From assembly GCF_016714285.1 (NCBI RefSeq), contig NZ_JADJNN010000005.1:124001-188000 (forward strand): a stretch of DNA of 64,000 nucleotides, in the 5' to 3' direction. The notes below the pieces were generated by a model. That model saw only the letters and a list, made by a program, of their open reading frames with translations. It searched no databases and was not told the DNA's origin. Both the position numbers and the translations under genes were made by a program. Shown here one piece after another: positions 36,420 through 45,835 of the stretch. The DNA is from Nannocystis sp. Lineage in GTDB: Bacteria > Myxococcota_A > Polyangia > Nannocystales > Nannocystaceae. Every line of letters starts with the position of its first letter. Positions within the stretch are counted from its first letter, which is position 1.

Positions 36420-37706
36420 TCATAGACAGTCCTCCGGATCGATCGCGCAGAGTTGAGTGGATATTGCTCCCGCGGGCGAGATTGCATCACACAAGCCATC
36501 CCCGGCCCATGGACAGGGATCGAGCGCGGTCTCCTCACCCTGGTTGTCTCCCACCCGCGTATCCCCCTCGACGGTGACATGGTCAAGCAAGCCCTGCACC
36601 ACCGACGGCGGAAGCGATTTGTTGCCGAACACCCGCAGCTCGGACGCCTCGGCGAGAGCAGGCAACCAGTCCGCCGGACCCGCCAGCGAAGCGTTGCGAA
36701 CGACGCTCAGATTATAGGGCCCAACGCGCACCAGCGAGCGCAACCCCGTGATCTCGATCAGCACCCCGTTCTCTTCGATCGTGAGACCCGCCAGCGCCTC
36801 GACCCCGGAAAAATCGTCGATCGACCGCAGCGCAAGGTTCTTCTGGATACTCACCGACGTATGCGCCCCGATGCGGGCCGGTGGTGAACCCGAGATCCGC
36901 GTCAACGCTGCGTTCTTCCTGATGAAGATGGAAGGCGTATCGATCGAAGCCGCCAGGGAGAACGTCTTCAGTTCATCGTTGTCGCTGATGGTTACTTGTC
37001 CAGCTACGCGCTCGAGCCCCTCAAAGCCGTCGAGGGTCTCCAGCGAGAGGTCGCCCGATATCGACAAGTCACCGCCTATCATCCTCAGTGCGGGGAATTT
37101 AGCGAGAGCGAGAGCGACGTTATCCTCAATGTAGAGACTTCCGGCGACATCGCTGAGGCCCGGGAGCTCGAGCCGCTCCAGCCCATTATTCGCGGAGATG
37201 TTCAGATCGCCCTCGACTTGAGCGAGCGCGGCCGGGGCCGCGAACTCCATGAGCTCGGGGTTCAATGCCACGAAGATCGACCCGACCGAGACGAGTGCAT
37301 CGCCGAGCGCGAACTGGGACAGCTTCGGATTCTCGGCGACATACAGGCGCCCGTCGATGCGCTCGAGGGCGGGAAAACCGTGCACCACGGTGAGCACGGC
37401 GTTCTCCGAGAGAGAAAACGCGCCGCCAATGTGTGTCAACGCTGGCCACTCGGGGAGCTCGTCCAGGGCCGGGTTATCATGAATCACCAGTGAACCCTCG
37501 ATATCCTCGACATCTGCGAGGATCGCCAGTTCCTTCGCACTTCGACCTTCCACGATCAGGTCGCCGCGCACGCACACAACATCGGCTGCTCGTGCGTCCC
37601 ACACCTGACTCCCCTCGACGCAATCCCGCGTCGAGGCGCTACACGCCGCGAGGGTCGAGAGACAGGCGATTGCGCCGCGAGCGAACATGGGCGAAGACGA
37701 TGGCAT
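36420..37706 (-). CDS. Receptor L-domain-like leucine-repeat lipoprotein
   Basis: A 428-residue lipoprotein (T-L-A-A-C at about 22). Residues 45-380 are a series of about 12 repeats of 22-25 residues, each with the pattern I-x-G-x-L-x-I-x-x-N-x-x-L/A (for example I-E-G-S-L-V-I-H-D-N-P-A-L, V-E-G-D-L-N-I-S-A-N-N-G-L), which is the beta-solenoid of Receptor L domains and bacterial leucine-rich repeats. The tail has two Cys pairs (C-P-W-A-G-D-G-L-C and C-A-I-D-P-E-D-C). A single intact frame despite the disrupted genes on both sides. Its base composition looks less GC-rich than neighbours. Probably a surface binding protein. Confidence 0.8.
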   Translation of the reverse strand: MPSSSPMFARGAIACLSTLAACSASTRDCVEGSQVWDARAADVVCVRGDLIVEGRSAKELAILADVEDIEGSLVIHDNPALDELPEWPALTHIGGAFSLSENAVLTVVHGFPALERIDGRLYVAENPKLSQFALGDALVSVGSIFVALNPELMEFAAPAALAQVEGDLNISANNGLERLELPGLSDVAGSLYIEDNVALALAKFPALRMIGGDLSISGDLSLETLDGFEGLERVAGQVTISDNDELKTFSLAASIDTPSIFIRKNAALTRISGSPPARIGAHTSVSIQKNLALRSIDDFSGVEALAGLTIEENGVLIEITGLRSLVRVGPYNLSVVRNASLAGPADWLPALAEASELRVFGNKSLPPSVVQGLLDHVTVEGDTRVGDNQGEETALDPCPWAGDGLCDAISPAGAISTQLCAIDPEDCL

Positions 37707-37884
37707 ATGAGCAGTCCGGGGTCCAGTAGCGTGCGTGCAGGCCCAAGCGACTTCCCGTCGTCAGCGTTGGCTCCGAGGGCCTGGGGGGGAAAGTCGCTAG
37801 TCGCCGTTTGCTGCGCTGCCAGGCCCGCGCTCTGCTAAGGTCGCGCACCCAGCCTCCACCGGCCCATGGAGCCACAACGACATC

Positions 37885-38364
37885 ATGGAGGAACTCAGCC
37901 TCGCCTACGTGCGAGCCGTCGCCTCGCGCGCCGGCTTCGCGGTGGAGGAGGTCCGACGTGACCGCGACAGCATCGACCTCCACATCCTCGCTGGCGGCAC
38001 GCTCGGGGGCGGCGCGTTGCACTCACCAGCGCTGGCCGTCCAGGTCAAGGCGACGGCCTTCGACCTCCCCGAGGGCTGCACGCAGTTCCCCTACGATCTC
38101 AAGGTCAGGAACTACAACCATCTCGCCCAGCAGCCGACCCCGCGTCCTCGCGCCGCTCCGCCGAGGACGGGGTGCTGGCTCACCTGGACCGAGGAGGCGC
38201 TTGTGCTCCGTCGTTCGGCCTACTGGCTCTCGCTTTGCGGCCTACCCGCCACAAGCAATGAGGGCACCTCACGTGTGCACTTGCCCCGCACGCAGGTGTT
38301 CGACAGTGCCGGGATCCGCGGGCTCCTCGAGCGGATCTCTCGCCAGGAGGCGATCGTCACGTGA
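37885..38364 (+). CDS. DUF4365 protein (predicted nuclease-like)
   Basis: A 159-residue protein with the DUF4365 pattern: R-D-S-I-D31 and L-A-V-Q53-V-K55-A-T, equivalent to the D...(E/Q)xK core of restriction-endonuclease-like folds; then Y-D-L-K-V-R-N-Y-N-H-L, E-E-A-L-V-L-R-R-S-A-Y-W-L-S-L and V-H-L-P. The segment between residues about 80 and 96 (P-T-P-R-P-R-A-A-P-P-R-T-G) lacks the hydrophobic I-L-V-V-L strand normal here, so a pair of compensating indels may have scrambled it. The stop overlaps the next start (GTGA). Defence or nucleic-acid role is inferred from family only. Confidence 0.75.
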   Translation: MEELSLAYVRAVASRAGFAVEEVRRDRDSIDLHILAGGTLGGGALHSPALAVQVKATAFDLPEGCTQFPYDLKVRNYNHLAQQPTPRPRAAPPRTGCWLTWTEEALVLRRSAYWLSLCGLPATSNEGTSRVHLPRTQVFDSAGIRGLLERISRQEAIVT

Positions 38365-38678
38365 ACGACCGGAGCCCCACGCTCGCAGCCCGAGTCAGCT
38401 ATCAGGCGCTGCGCGACTACCTCGCCACCCGGCAATGGCAAAGCATGCCATCGCGGCTCAGCTACGCCGCGATCTATCGCACCCGGCGCCGGAGGGTCGA
38501 GGTCCAGATCCCTTGGACCCGGATCTGGCCACTACGCCGCGCCATCACCTTCGCAGCTCGCGGATCTCGGCTTCGGGGCCGCCCTGGAGCAGGTCCTGGG
38601 CCGTCGCCTCCTCCGTACGCCTGGGGGGGCGACGGGGGATCGGCCTGGTCGCCGGCCGGCCCTGCGAGGGCGCGCTGA
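38361..38678 (+). pseudogene. Partner of the DUF4365 gene, frame decayed
   Basis: The open frame starts at GTG overlapping the DUF4365 stop by four bases. Residues 1-55 (to V-E-V-Q-I-P) look like the small partner protein often coupled to DUF4365 genes (recollection). Beyond that the frame becomes Arg/Pro/Gly-rich. Family-like pieces then appear in the other two frames: D-P-D-L-A near 38518 and L-A-D-L-G-F-G-A-A-L-E-Q-V-L-G-R-R near 38563-38613. At least two indels separate them. Upstream gene coupling suggests they worked as a unit. Confidence 0.55.
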
Positions 38679-39219
38679 AGTCCCCTGCTCGCCAGTGCCT
38701 GCAGCGTCCAGCCCCGCGGCGCCCCGCGTGACCTCGGGGGGCTCTAGCGCCGCCCGTTGGCGCCGGCTGGGCTCCTGGGCGCTCCGCCCGCCCCCCCTCC
38801 ACCCCGCCCTCGGGCCCTTCCTCGGCCGCCCCGCGGCTCCGTCCTCCCCAGGCGTCGGCAAGGTCGTCGGGCGGCGCCCCAAGGGCAGCCGGGGACGTAT
38901 TCAGGGGCGCCAGCTCCTAGGCGTCGCCCTCGCCCCAAAAGCCTACCGGGACCGCCATTTAGCATATGTGTCTCGGCTCCACGGCAGGCTCAGGGACCGG
39001 CTTCGATCCGCGCGATCGCGGCTCGAGCCTCGCGGTGCCGCGGGCGGGGCGGCGGTCCCGCCGGCGCGCGGGGGTGGCACGATGGCCACGAGCGGCGGTC
39101 CCGTCGCACTCGGGGACTAGCACACGGCCTTGGGAGCCGGTCATCGGTGCACATCATCTGGGGAAACGGGTGCGATACATGGAAGCAGGACGCCGGAGGC
39201 CTGGCGAGGGCGGGCCGGG
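38679..39219. other. Stretch without a recognisable gene
   Basis: About 540 bp, GC-rich, with open frames in several phases but no recognised protein. Homopolymer runs and Pro/Arg-rich translations suggest non-coding or decayed sequence between the DUF4365 unit and the Cys-rich lipoprotein remnant. Confidence 0.6.
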
Positions 39220-39743
39220 GCAATCAAGTGCTTGATCGGAGAACCTGCCCAGATCGGCGAGCCGTGTTTCACCGTCAGCGGTCCCTGGAGCGGCATCGAC
39301 AACTGTGAGGCGATTGCTGCTCGGGGACCGGCCCGCGCATGCGGTGGATGCCCGGCGGGGCCGCCCCAAGTCCTCGTGCTGGATGTTCTCAGAGGGTCTC
39401 TCGTTATGCTTCGAGACCTGCGATCCGCTGGAGCAGGATTGCCTCGATCCCGGCGAGATCTGTCTGCCGAACGGTGGCTATGGGAGTGGCTTCCACATGC
39501 AGCGCCCGGGGGGGTGGACAGGTTCACGACGCATGTGAAAACTACAACGCTTGCGACCCAGGCAACATGTGCGTTGAATCCGGCGCAGCCCTCGAGTGCG
39601 ACCAGCAGGTGGCAGGCTGCTGCGAACCGTTCTGCGACCTGTTGCTCCCGAACACCTGCCCAGGCGCCGGCCAAGAGTGCGAACCGTTCCTCCAGGACCC
39701 ATCCAGGTACCCGAATGTCGGGTTCTGCTCGCTCCCCGGCTGA
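39220..39743 (+). pseudogene. Truncated, frame-disrupted Cys-rich lipoprotein
   Basis: Three frames hold consecutive pieces of one protein: I-G-E-P-C-F-T-V-S-G-P-W-S-G-I-D-N-C (about 39238-39310), C-W-M-F-S-E-G-L-S-L-C-F-E-T-C-D-P-L-E-Q-D-C (39380-39450), and C-E-N-Y-N-A-C-D-P-G-N to C-C-E-P-F-C-D-L-L (39535-39645), ending S-L-P-G and stop. The cysteine spacing is that of a Myxococcota secreted Cys-rich family. The signal peptide and first part are missing. Decayed copy or indel-ridden. Confidence 0.6.
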
Positions 39744-39809
39744 CGCCGGATCCGCAGCTTCACCGCGCGCGCATAAACATCGCTGCCCGCCACGCCCGGA
39801 GCCGCCGGC

Positions 39810-40442
39810 ATGATCCCGACCCGCAGATTCGCAGCCATCGGTGATATCCACGCGGAGGACCGTCGCCTCGACGTCGTCCTCACCTGGCTCAAGAGCCAGG
39901 CGGTCGACGCGATCCTGTCGGTGGGCGACCTGGCCGACGGCGCGGGCGACCTCGATCGCTGCTGCCGGGGGGCGTTGTGGGCGTGCGCGGAATGCTGGTT
40001 TCAGGACCCGTTTCGCCACAGCGAGGTTGGCCCGGCGGCGCTCAGGCACCTCGCCGAGCTCCCGCCGACACGGCGCCTCTCCACGCTGCGCGGCGATCTA
40101 CTGCTGTGTCACGGCGTCGGCGAGGACGACATGATCCGCCTGCGGCCAGGCGAGGATGTCGGTCGTGCGGGCCTCGCCCAGGCCGCCCTCGCCGTGCTGC
40201 TCGCGGACACCGGCCTGCGCATCGTCGTCGGTGGCCACACCCACGAGCGCATGGTCCGCAGCTTCCCGAGACAGGCCGGCCCGCCGCTGGTCTTCATCAA
40301 TCCCGGCACGCTGCACCGCGACTTCGCCCCCGGCTTCGCGCTCGTCGATCTCGAGCGCGGCGTGGTCGAATTCCACGATGTCGACGAACGACCCGGATCC
40401 GCCCTCGCCATCGGTCTGACCGGAGCACTCGCTCACCCCTAA
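39810..40442 (+). CDS. Calcineurin-like metallophosphoesterase, possibly damaged
   Basis: A 210-residue protein with the metallophosphoesterase signatures G-D-I-H-A-E (residues 10-15), V-G-D-L-A-D-G (about 39-45), L-L-L-C-H-G-V-G at about 97 and G-G-H-T-H-E-R at about 142. The G-N-H-(D/E) motif expected between the second and third is absent; residues 50-72 (C-C-R-G-A-L-W-A-C-A-E-C) look like wrong-frame sequence, and a run of six G at 39967-39972 lies there. Removing two of those bases exposes G-V-V-G-V-R-G in another frame, as in the normal family, but not the NH(D/E). It may be inactive or mis-sequenced. Confidence 0.7.
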   Translation: MIPTRRFAAIGDIHAEDRRLDVVLTWLKSQAVDAILSVGDLADGAGDLDRCCRGALWACAECWFQDPFRHSEVGPAALRHLAELPPTRRLSTLRGDLLLCHGVGEDDMIRLRPGEDVGRAGLAQAALAVLLADTGLRIVVGGHTHERMVRSFPRQAGPPLVFINPGTLHRDFAPGFALVDLERGVVEFHDVDERPGSALAIGLTGALAHP

Positions 40443-40483
40443 ACCAGTGCGGTCGGCGGCGGTTGCTTTCGGGTAGCGTGGCG

Positions 40484-40724
40484 ATGCCGACCTTCGTGCT
40501 CGTGATGGCCACCGCGGTGTTCGGGCTGCTACTCCTCCTCGACCTGGGGATGCTGTTGATGAGCCCGATGATGTTCGACGCGCCGGGGTGATCGAGCTGC
40601 CTGCTGCGCCGGGGCTTCCTGGCCTGGGGTGGCGGGCCTTGTCGCGACCTCGCCGGGAGTGCCATTGGCCGGGGCCTTCGTCCTGCTGGAGTTCGTCTGC
40701 GCGGGCAACTTCGCCTGCAAGTGA
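40484..40724 (+). CDS. Small membrane protein, probably split by one indel
   Basis: The first 35 residues (M-P-T-F-V-L-V-M to M-M-F-D-A-P-G) form one hydrophobic helix; the frame then stops at 40591. Removing one G of the run at 40585-40588 extends the frame to a TGA at 40724 for about 79 residues with a second hydrophobic stretch (G-V-P-L-A-G-A-F-V-L-L-E-F). The F-D-A-P-G motif after the first helix resembles small bacterial inner-membrane proteins. Short, so the call is weak. It converges with the MAPEG gene 8 bp on. Confidence 0.4.
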
Positions 40725-40732
40725 AGCAACCT

Positions 40733-41171
40733 TCAGCTCGCGCCCAGCGTCACGGCGATCGCCGCCCGCGCGGTCATCACTGCGAGCACCAGCGACGACA
40801 CAAAGAACAGCGCGAAGCGGACCTCGATCTTGTTGATCGTCGCCTGAACCAGGCTGTGGAGCACGCGCACCGCGACGTAGGTCCACGCGAGCATCGCGTC
40901 CGTCCCGGCGTCACGCGTGACCAGCGCGAGCACGATCGCCACCGCGTAGAACAGGGTCGGCTGCTCGAAGAGGTGGTTGTAGTTGTCGGCCTTCCAGCGC
41001 ACCTCCGGCGGGAGGGTGCGCCATCTGCTCGCCGCGCGGGGCGGTCGGGTCGAGCCGCATCCCCGACCGCACGATCGCCGGAATCCGCGTGACATACATC
41101 CACGTCCACATCACGAAGGTCCAGGCGACGAGCGCGACGACCGGCCGGAGGAGCTCGAGCGTTGGTTGCAT
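40733..41171 (-). CDS. MAPEG family membrane protein, broken by one frameshift
   Basis: A MAPEG-like (glutathione transferase-related) four-helix membrane protein in two frames. The N-terminal piece starts at ATG 41171: M-Q-P-T-L-E-L-L-R-P-V-V-A-L-V-A-W then W-M-Y-V-T-R-I-P-A. The C-terminal piece continues with L-P-P-E-V-R-W-K-A-D-N-Y-N-H-L-F-E-Q-P to the stop at 40733. A one-base change near 41017-41023 joins them to about 145 residues, the normal length. The R-x-x-N-Y-x-x-L-F-E-Q-P segment is the family signature. MAPEG members use glutathione or oxidise eicosanoids in eukaryotes; bacterial roles are unclear. Confidence 0.75.
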
Positions 41172-41348
41172 GGCGGGGACGAAGGTATCACAGCCCTGTG
41201 ACCCCATACCGGCGGCGATAACCGGATTGTCGGCACTCGGGCCTCACGAGCATGAGCAGACCATCCGGGCGACCCGATCCTGCGGTGGGGTCTGCGATCC
41301 CCGACCGGAGCCCTTGCGCGCGGACGCGCGGGCGGGCATTGGTGGAGC

Positions 41349-43421
41349 ATGCTCGGCTCCTTTCGCGCGTGCGCTGCAATCGTCGTGGGCCTCCTCGGGG
41401 CCGGGTGCGGACACGAGGGGCGTGGCCAGGGGGATGACGTGGGCGGTGGGGGCATCGTGCTCGACGAGCAGGTGCGGGTGATCGACGCGGTCGACGAGGT
41501 CATCGTCGAGGCGGACCGGCTGCGCTTCCCGCTGGCGAGCCACGCGACCTTGGCCGAGCTGGCCGCGGGCGTGGTGGTCATCGGCGACCGCCAGGGCGAG
41601 GCCTCGCAGCGCAGGGGCAATCCGGACGGGTTTCTCCGGCGCGTGCTCGCGGCCGAGGTCGTCGGCGAGGAGGTCGTGCTGCACACGGAGCTCGCGTCGC
41701 TGATGGATGTCGTCGACGAGGGCCAGCTCTCGACCGTCATCGACGTGCCCGGCGGGGCCCCGGTGGCGCTGGTCGATCCGGCCGACGGCAGCCTGCGGGC
41801 GCAGCATGCGGGTCGCGTCCTCGGGGCCGCGCCGGAGCTCCTGCGCCGCAGCTACGCGCCGTTTCCGATCGCCGATCGGCTGCGCGTGCGGGCGCTCGGA
41901 CCCCTCGAGTTCACGGGGCTCAAGCTGGGCCCGGTCGACAAGAAGCTCAAGCGTGAGTTCATGGTCAAGGGCGTGCCGGTGGTCGCCGAGATGTACGTCA
42001 AGGCCCAGCTCGAGGTCGCCGAGGGCTCGCTGAGCCTGGCCCCGGACTTCGGGCTGTCGGCGGACTACAGCCTGTGGAGCGGGCTCAAGAGCTTCGAGTT
42101 CTACCTGTCGGGCGCGTGGGAGGCGAAGCTGGCGACCCACTTCAAGTTCGAGACGGGCGTCGAGGTCGGCGTCGACTTCGACAAGGTCTATGGTGAGGCG
42201 ACGGCGGCGGAGAAGCAGGCGATCAACGACGCGCTGGCCGACTTCGCCAAGGGCGGGCCGCTGCCCGCGATGTCGGCGAAGATCGTCGAGGCGCACATCG
42301 ATCTGCCGACCTGGTGGCTGCCGACGCCGATCCCGATCCCCGTGGTCTCGACCGCGGTGTTCGAGCTCGGACTGGTGTGCGACGCGTCGCTCCGGGGCAG
42401 CGCCGAGGCGACGTTTCGCCAGGACTCGAGCGCGTCGCTGAAGATCGGCGGGCACTACGTCAAGGGCGCGGGCTGGGCCCCGATCGAGGAGCGGAGCTGG
42501 TCCTTCGTGCCGTCCACCGAGGTCGTCGGCGCGGTCGAGGCCGAGGCGCAGTGCGAGCTGCTGCCAAAGTTCACCCTCCTGTTCTATGGCCTCGGCGGCC
42601 CCGAGATGTCCGTCGGCGGCGCGGCGAAGGGCTCGCTGACGGCGTCGCAGACCTGCCCGGGGATGCAGGGCCGACCCAAGGTCGATGTCTCCGCGACGCT
42701 GGCCGCGAGCGTCTCGGCCAGCGTCGCCGCGAAGTTCGGGCTGTTCATCCCGCGCCTCGACGTCGAGTACACCCTCGCCGAGGCGATGCTCGAGGTGTTT
42801 CGCCTCGACTTCGACCTCGGCGACTATGAGCTGTGGTCGGGCTATCCCGACTATGGCTTTGACCTGTGCCCGCAGGAGGCCGCGCCCTGCGACGACAACG
42901 GGATCTGCGACCCGGCCGAGAGCTGCAAGTCGTGCCCGGCCGACTGCGGCGCCTGCGTGGCCTGCGGCGACGGTGCCTGCGTGCAGGGCGAGAACTGCGA
43001 CCAGTGCCCGGCCGACTGCGGCGCCTGCGACCAGTGCGGCGACGGGCAATGTGATGTCGGCGAGGATTGCGGGGTTTGCCCGGACGACTGCGGCGCCTGC
43101 GAGGCGGTCTGCAACAACGGCGCCTGCGAGGCCGGGGAGACCTGCGAAGACTGCCCCGACGACTGCGGGGTCTGCGAGGTCTGCGGCGACGACGTGTGCG
43201 CGCCGACGGAGTGGTGCGACACCTGCCCTGCAGATTGCGGCGCGTGCACCTGTCCGTGCGTGGGCGACCCGCAATTCGTCAACTACTGCCAATTCGTGCC
43301 CGCCACGCAAGATTGCCCGATGACGGCGCCCGGCGGCTATTGCGACCCGAACGGCGACGGCGACTACGCCGACGCCGACTGGGCCAAGGGCGAGGCGGAC
43401 TACGCGTGGCAGTGCCTGTGA
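41349..43421 (+). CDS. Large lipoprotein with five tandem C-G-D-G type Cys modules
   Basis: A 690-residue lipoprotein (lipobox L-L-G-A-G-C20). Residues 30-510 form a large mixed-fold region, with unrecognised domain content: an N-terminal beta region, then a conserved D-L-P-T-W-W-L-P-T-P-I-P-I-P. Residues about 517-635 hold five to six units of the form C-x-D-G-x-C-x-x-G-E-x-C-x-x-C-P-x-D-C-G-x-C, each about 24 residues. The last 50 residues contain another Cys pair and D-P-N-G-D-G-D-Y. Many cysteines imply an oxidising, disulfide-rich surface protein. Divergent from the MAPEG gene with 177 bp between. Confidence 0.8.
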   Translation: MLGSFRACAAIVVGLLGAGCGHEGRGQGDDVGGGGIVLDEQVRVIDAVDEVIVEADRLRFPLASHATLAELAAGVVVIGDRQGEASQRRGNPDGFLRRVLAAEVVGEEVVLHTELASLMDVVDEGQLSTVIDVPGGAPVALVDPADGSLRAQHAGRVLGAAPELLRRSYAPFPIADRLRVRALGPLEFTGLKLGPVDKKLKREFMVKGVPVVAEMYVKAQLEVAEGSLSLAPDFGLSADYSLWSGLKSFEFYLSGAWEAKLATHFKFETGVEVGVDFDKVYGEATAAEKQAINDALADFAKGGPLPAMSAKIVEAHIDLPTWWLPTPIPIPVVSTAVFELGLVCDASLRGSAEATFRQDSSASLKIGGHYVKGAGWAPIEERSWSFVPSTEVVGAVEAEAQCELLPKFTLLFYGLGGPEMSVGGAAKGSLTASQTCPGMQGRPKVDVSATLAASVSASVAAKFGLFIPRLDVEYTLAEAMLEVFRLDFDLGDYELWSGYPDYGFDLCPQEAAPCDDNGICDPAESCKSCPADCGACVACGDGACVQGENCDQCPADCGACDQCGDGQCDVGEDCGVCPDDCGACEAVCNNGACEAGETCEDCPDDCGVCEVCGDDVCAPTEWCDTCPADCGACTCPCVGDPQFVNYCQFVPATQDCPMTAPGGYCDPNGDGDYADADWAKGEADYAWQCL

Positions 43422-43443
43422 ACCGGCCGCGCGGGAGGAGCTC

Positions 43444-45752
43444 TCACCCCCCGAGCTCGGCCCCCCGCTTCTCGGCCAATTCCCACATGCGAATATAAGC
43501 CTCCGCCGAGCGGAACAGGGGCTCGATATCCGCCGGGTCGACGGCGTCGCGGCGAGCATCCTCGATCAGCTCGGGCAGCAGGCCGATGTGGACCAGCCCC
43601 TCGGTGTTGAAGTCGAGCTTGCGGTTGCCGACCACCGGCTGCGTGAACTCGACGTCATCGGCGTACGACGCGAAGGGATAGGTGATCGGATCGGTCTGCG
43701 GGCTCGGGCACACGCCATCGCCGAAACGCGGCCCACGGGCGCCCGCGAAGCCATTGAGGTCGAAGCCGAAGCCCTCCGCCGGGTAGCCGCCCTTGTCTTT
43801 AATGAACTGGATCTTGTCCTTGAAGCCCTGCACGGTCGAACCGGGCGTGTCGTCGCGGCAAACGCCGAAGCCGGTCGTCGAGACGCCGCCGAGCTGGTAG
43901 AGCTGGCCGTTGTTGTTGCGCCCGTGGCTGCCGGAGGCCGGATACTTGGCCGCCTGCAGCAGCTCGTAGGCGCGCAGGTAGGACCACTGCGGGAGGTGGT
44001 CGACCTCGATGATCATGCCGCGCGCCATCATCTCGCTGACGAGGTGCTCCCCCAGCGGGGTGAAGCTGGCGTTCTGGCAGTAGGGACCGACCAGCGGCGG
44101 GGCGAGGATCTCGGCGATGTACTTCGTGGTGGTGTTGAGCGGGGCGTCCGGGAAGGCGCTGTTGTCGATCGGCGCCTTCGAATCGTAGACGTCGCGCGGC
44201 ATGTTGAGGCCGCCGAAATTCACGTCGCCGTGGTCAAAGCCGCCGACCTGCGGGTCCGGGCAATCGAGCGTGAAGTTGGACCAGTGGCCGCTGTTGGCGA
44301 AGTTGCCGAGCTCGATAAAGGCCCGGTCGCCGTCGCCGGGTGAGAACTTGTTATCGTACTTGTGGACCGGGAAGATCGCGCGCACCCCGAGGTCATAGTA
44401 ATGATCGAGCTGGGCCTCGATGTAGGCCTCGTCGCAGGTGGGGGCGCCGGCGCCGGGCGTCAGCTTGCAGTCGAACAGGTTGGAGGTCTCGATGCCGAGG
44501 ATCACCGCCAGCTTGCCGCCAGCGATCACCTCGCGGGCCTCCGCGGGCGTGTGGACCACGCGGAACCAGCCGAGCCCGGGGCCGCCCGACTGGGCGTCGA
44601 TGTAGCGCTCCATCGCGTACGACTCGTCGATGATGCGATCGACCGCGGTCATGTCGTCGCAGCCATAGCGGCTCTTCTGGATGCCCTCGCCGATCATGAA
44701 GTCGCAGATGATCGCGTTGGTCGTCGCGTGCTGGACCACCAATCGCAGGCCGGCGAGGTAGGCCCGCTGCAGCCACAGATAGTATTGCGTCTGATGGGTC
44801 GAGCGCCGGGGCCGTTCGGCCAGTCGGTGAACTCGGGGTAACCGGCGGTCGCGTGGTTGTCCTTGCTCAGCTCCCCGGCGAGCAGGTCAGGGAGCAAGCT
44901 GCTGAGGTCAGCAGCATCGGCGCCAGATGCGTCGAATGTGTAGCCGAAGAAGTCCTTGCGGCCCAGCTCGCCGTGGGAGATCGAGCAATCTGGCAGCGCA
45001 TGCTCGACGCCGAGCCGGTGGAAGGGGCCGCCGTGGAACAGGCCGCCGCCGCCGAACGCGTAGTTCGACAGGATGTGCGAGTGGGCGTCGACGATGCCGT
45101 AGAGATCGCCGTCGTCGAACTTCGTGCGCTTGACCATCCCGGTGGCGTCGAGCGTGAGCTCGGGGTGCGGCTGGCAGTCGGCCGCCGCCTCGAAAGTTAC
45201 GGGCAGGCCCTCGGCCGCGAGCGCGTCGGCGCCGAGCAGCAGGTCGTTCCGCCGGTTGCGCAGCTGGTATTGCGCCCAGTCGATCGCCGAGGTCTCCAGC
45301 GTCCACTCAGCGCCGGACACGTAGCTGTCGTCGATCAGCGTGACGTCCGAGTCGAGCTTGGTCAGGCGCTGCAGCGGCCCGTCCTTCGCCACCAGATAGC
45401 CGCGATCATGGTCGTACAGCAGGTAGGTGCCGAGGTCGGCGGCCTTCATGAAGAACCGGGCGGCCCCGGCCTTGTCGGCCGCGAACGCGAACGCCTTCGC
45501 GTCGGCGCTCGCCGCCAGATACTTGTCGCCGCTGCGCAGCGAGAAGCAGCCATTGGCGAATCCGTAGGTGTCGAGCACGGGCGGCTCGCCGGTGCCGCCG
45601 GTCGCGTCCGTCTCACCGCCACCGGTCGGTGTGCTGGTCCCGCTCTCGTCGCCCGTGACCTCCGTTCCGCTGGCCTCGTCCTGGGCGACCGGTCCCGGGG
45701 AGCAACCAATGAGAAGGGTGAGGGCGGGCGGAGCGAGGTGATGGAGGCGCAC
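43444..45752 (-). CDS. M19 membrane-dipeptidase-like lipoprotein, broken by one frameshift
   Basis: The N-terminal frame (GTG at 45752) encodes lipobox L-L-I-G-C, a Thr/Gly/Glu linker, a beta-rich region, then D-A-H-S-H-I-L-S-N at about residue 245, which is the metal-binding start of amidohydrolase-like enzymes. It reaches W-P-N-G-P-G-A-R near 44805 and goes out of frame. The C-terminal frame resumes with T-H-Q-T-Q-Y-Y-L-W-L-Q-R-A-Y and runs to 43444, with L-A-V-I-L-G-I-E-T-S-N-L and later V-D-H-L-P-Q-W. A base missing or gained near 44797-44803 would give about 768 residues. The later region fits the M19 renal-dipeptidase pattern, though the fit is loose. Confidence 0.7.
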
Positions 45753-45835
45753 GGTGGGCGAGTATATCCGAGGTTGCACGCGGCGCGCTCTGGCCCGATT
45801 GGCGCTTCCCGGTGGGAGATCGACCTCGCCGGCGA

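Noticed and set aside
38695..39120. 141-codon open frame in the gene-poor stretch
   Set aside because: Arg/Pro/Gly-rich without any recognised motif; likely chance in very GC-rich DNA.
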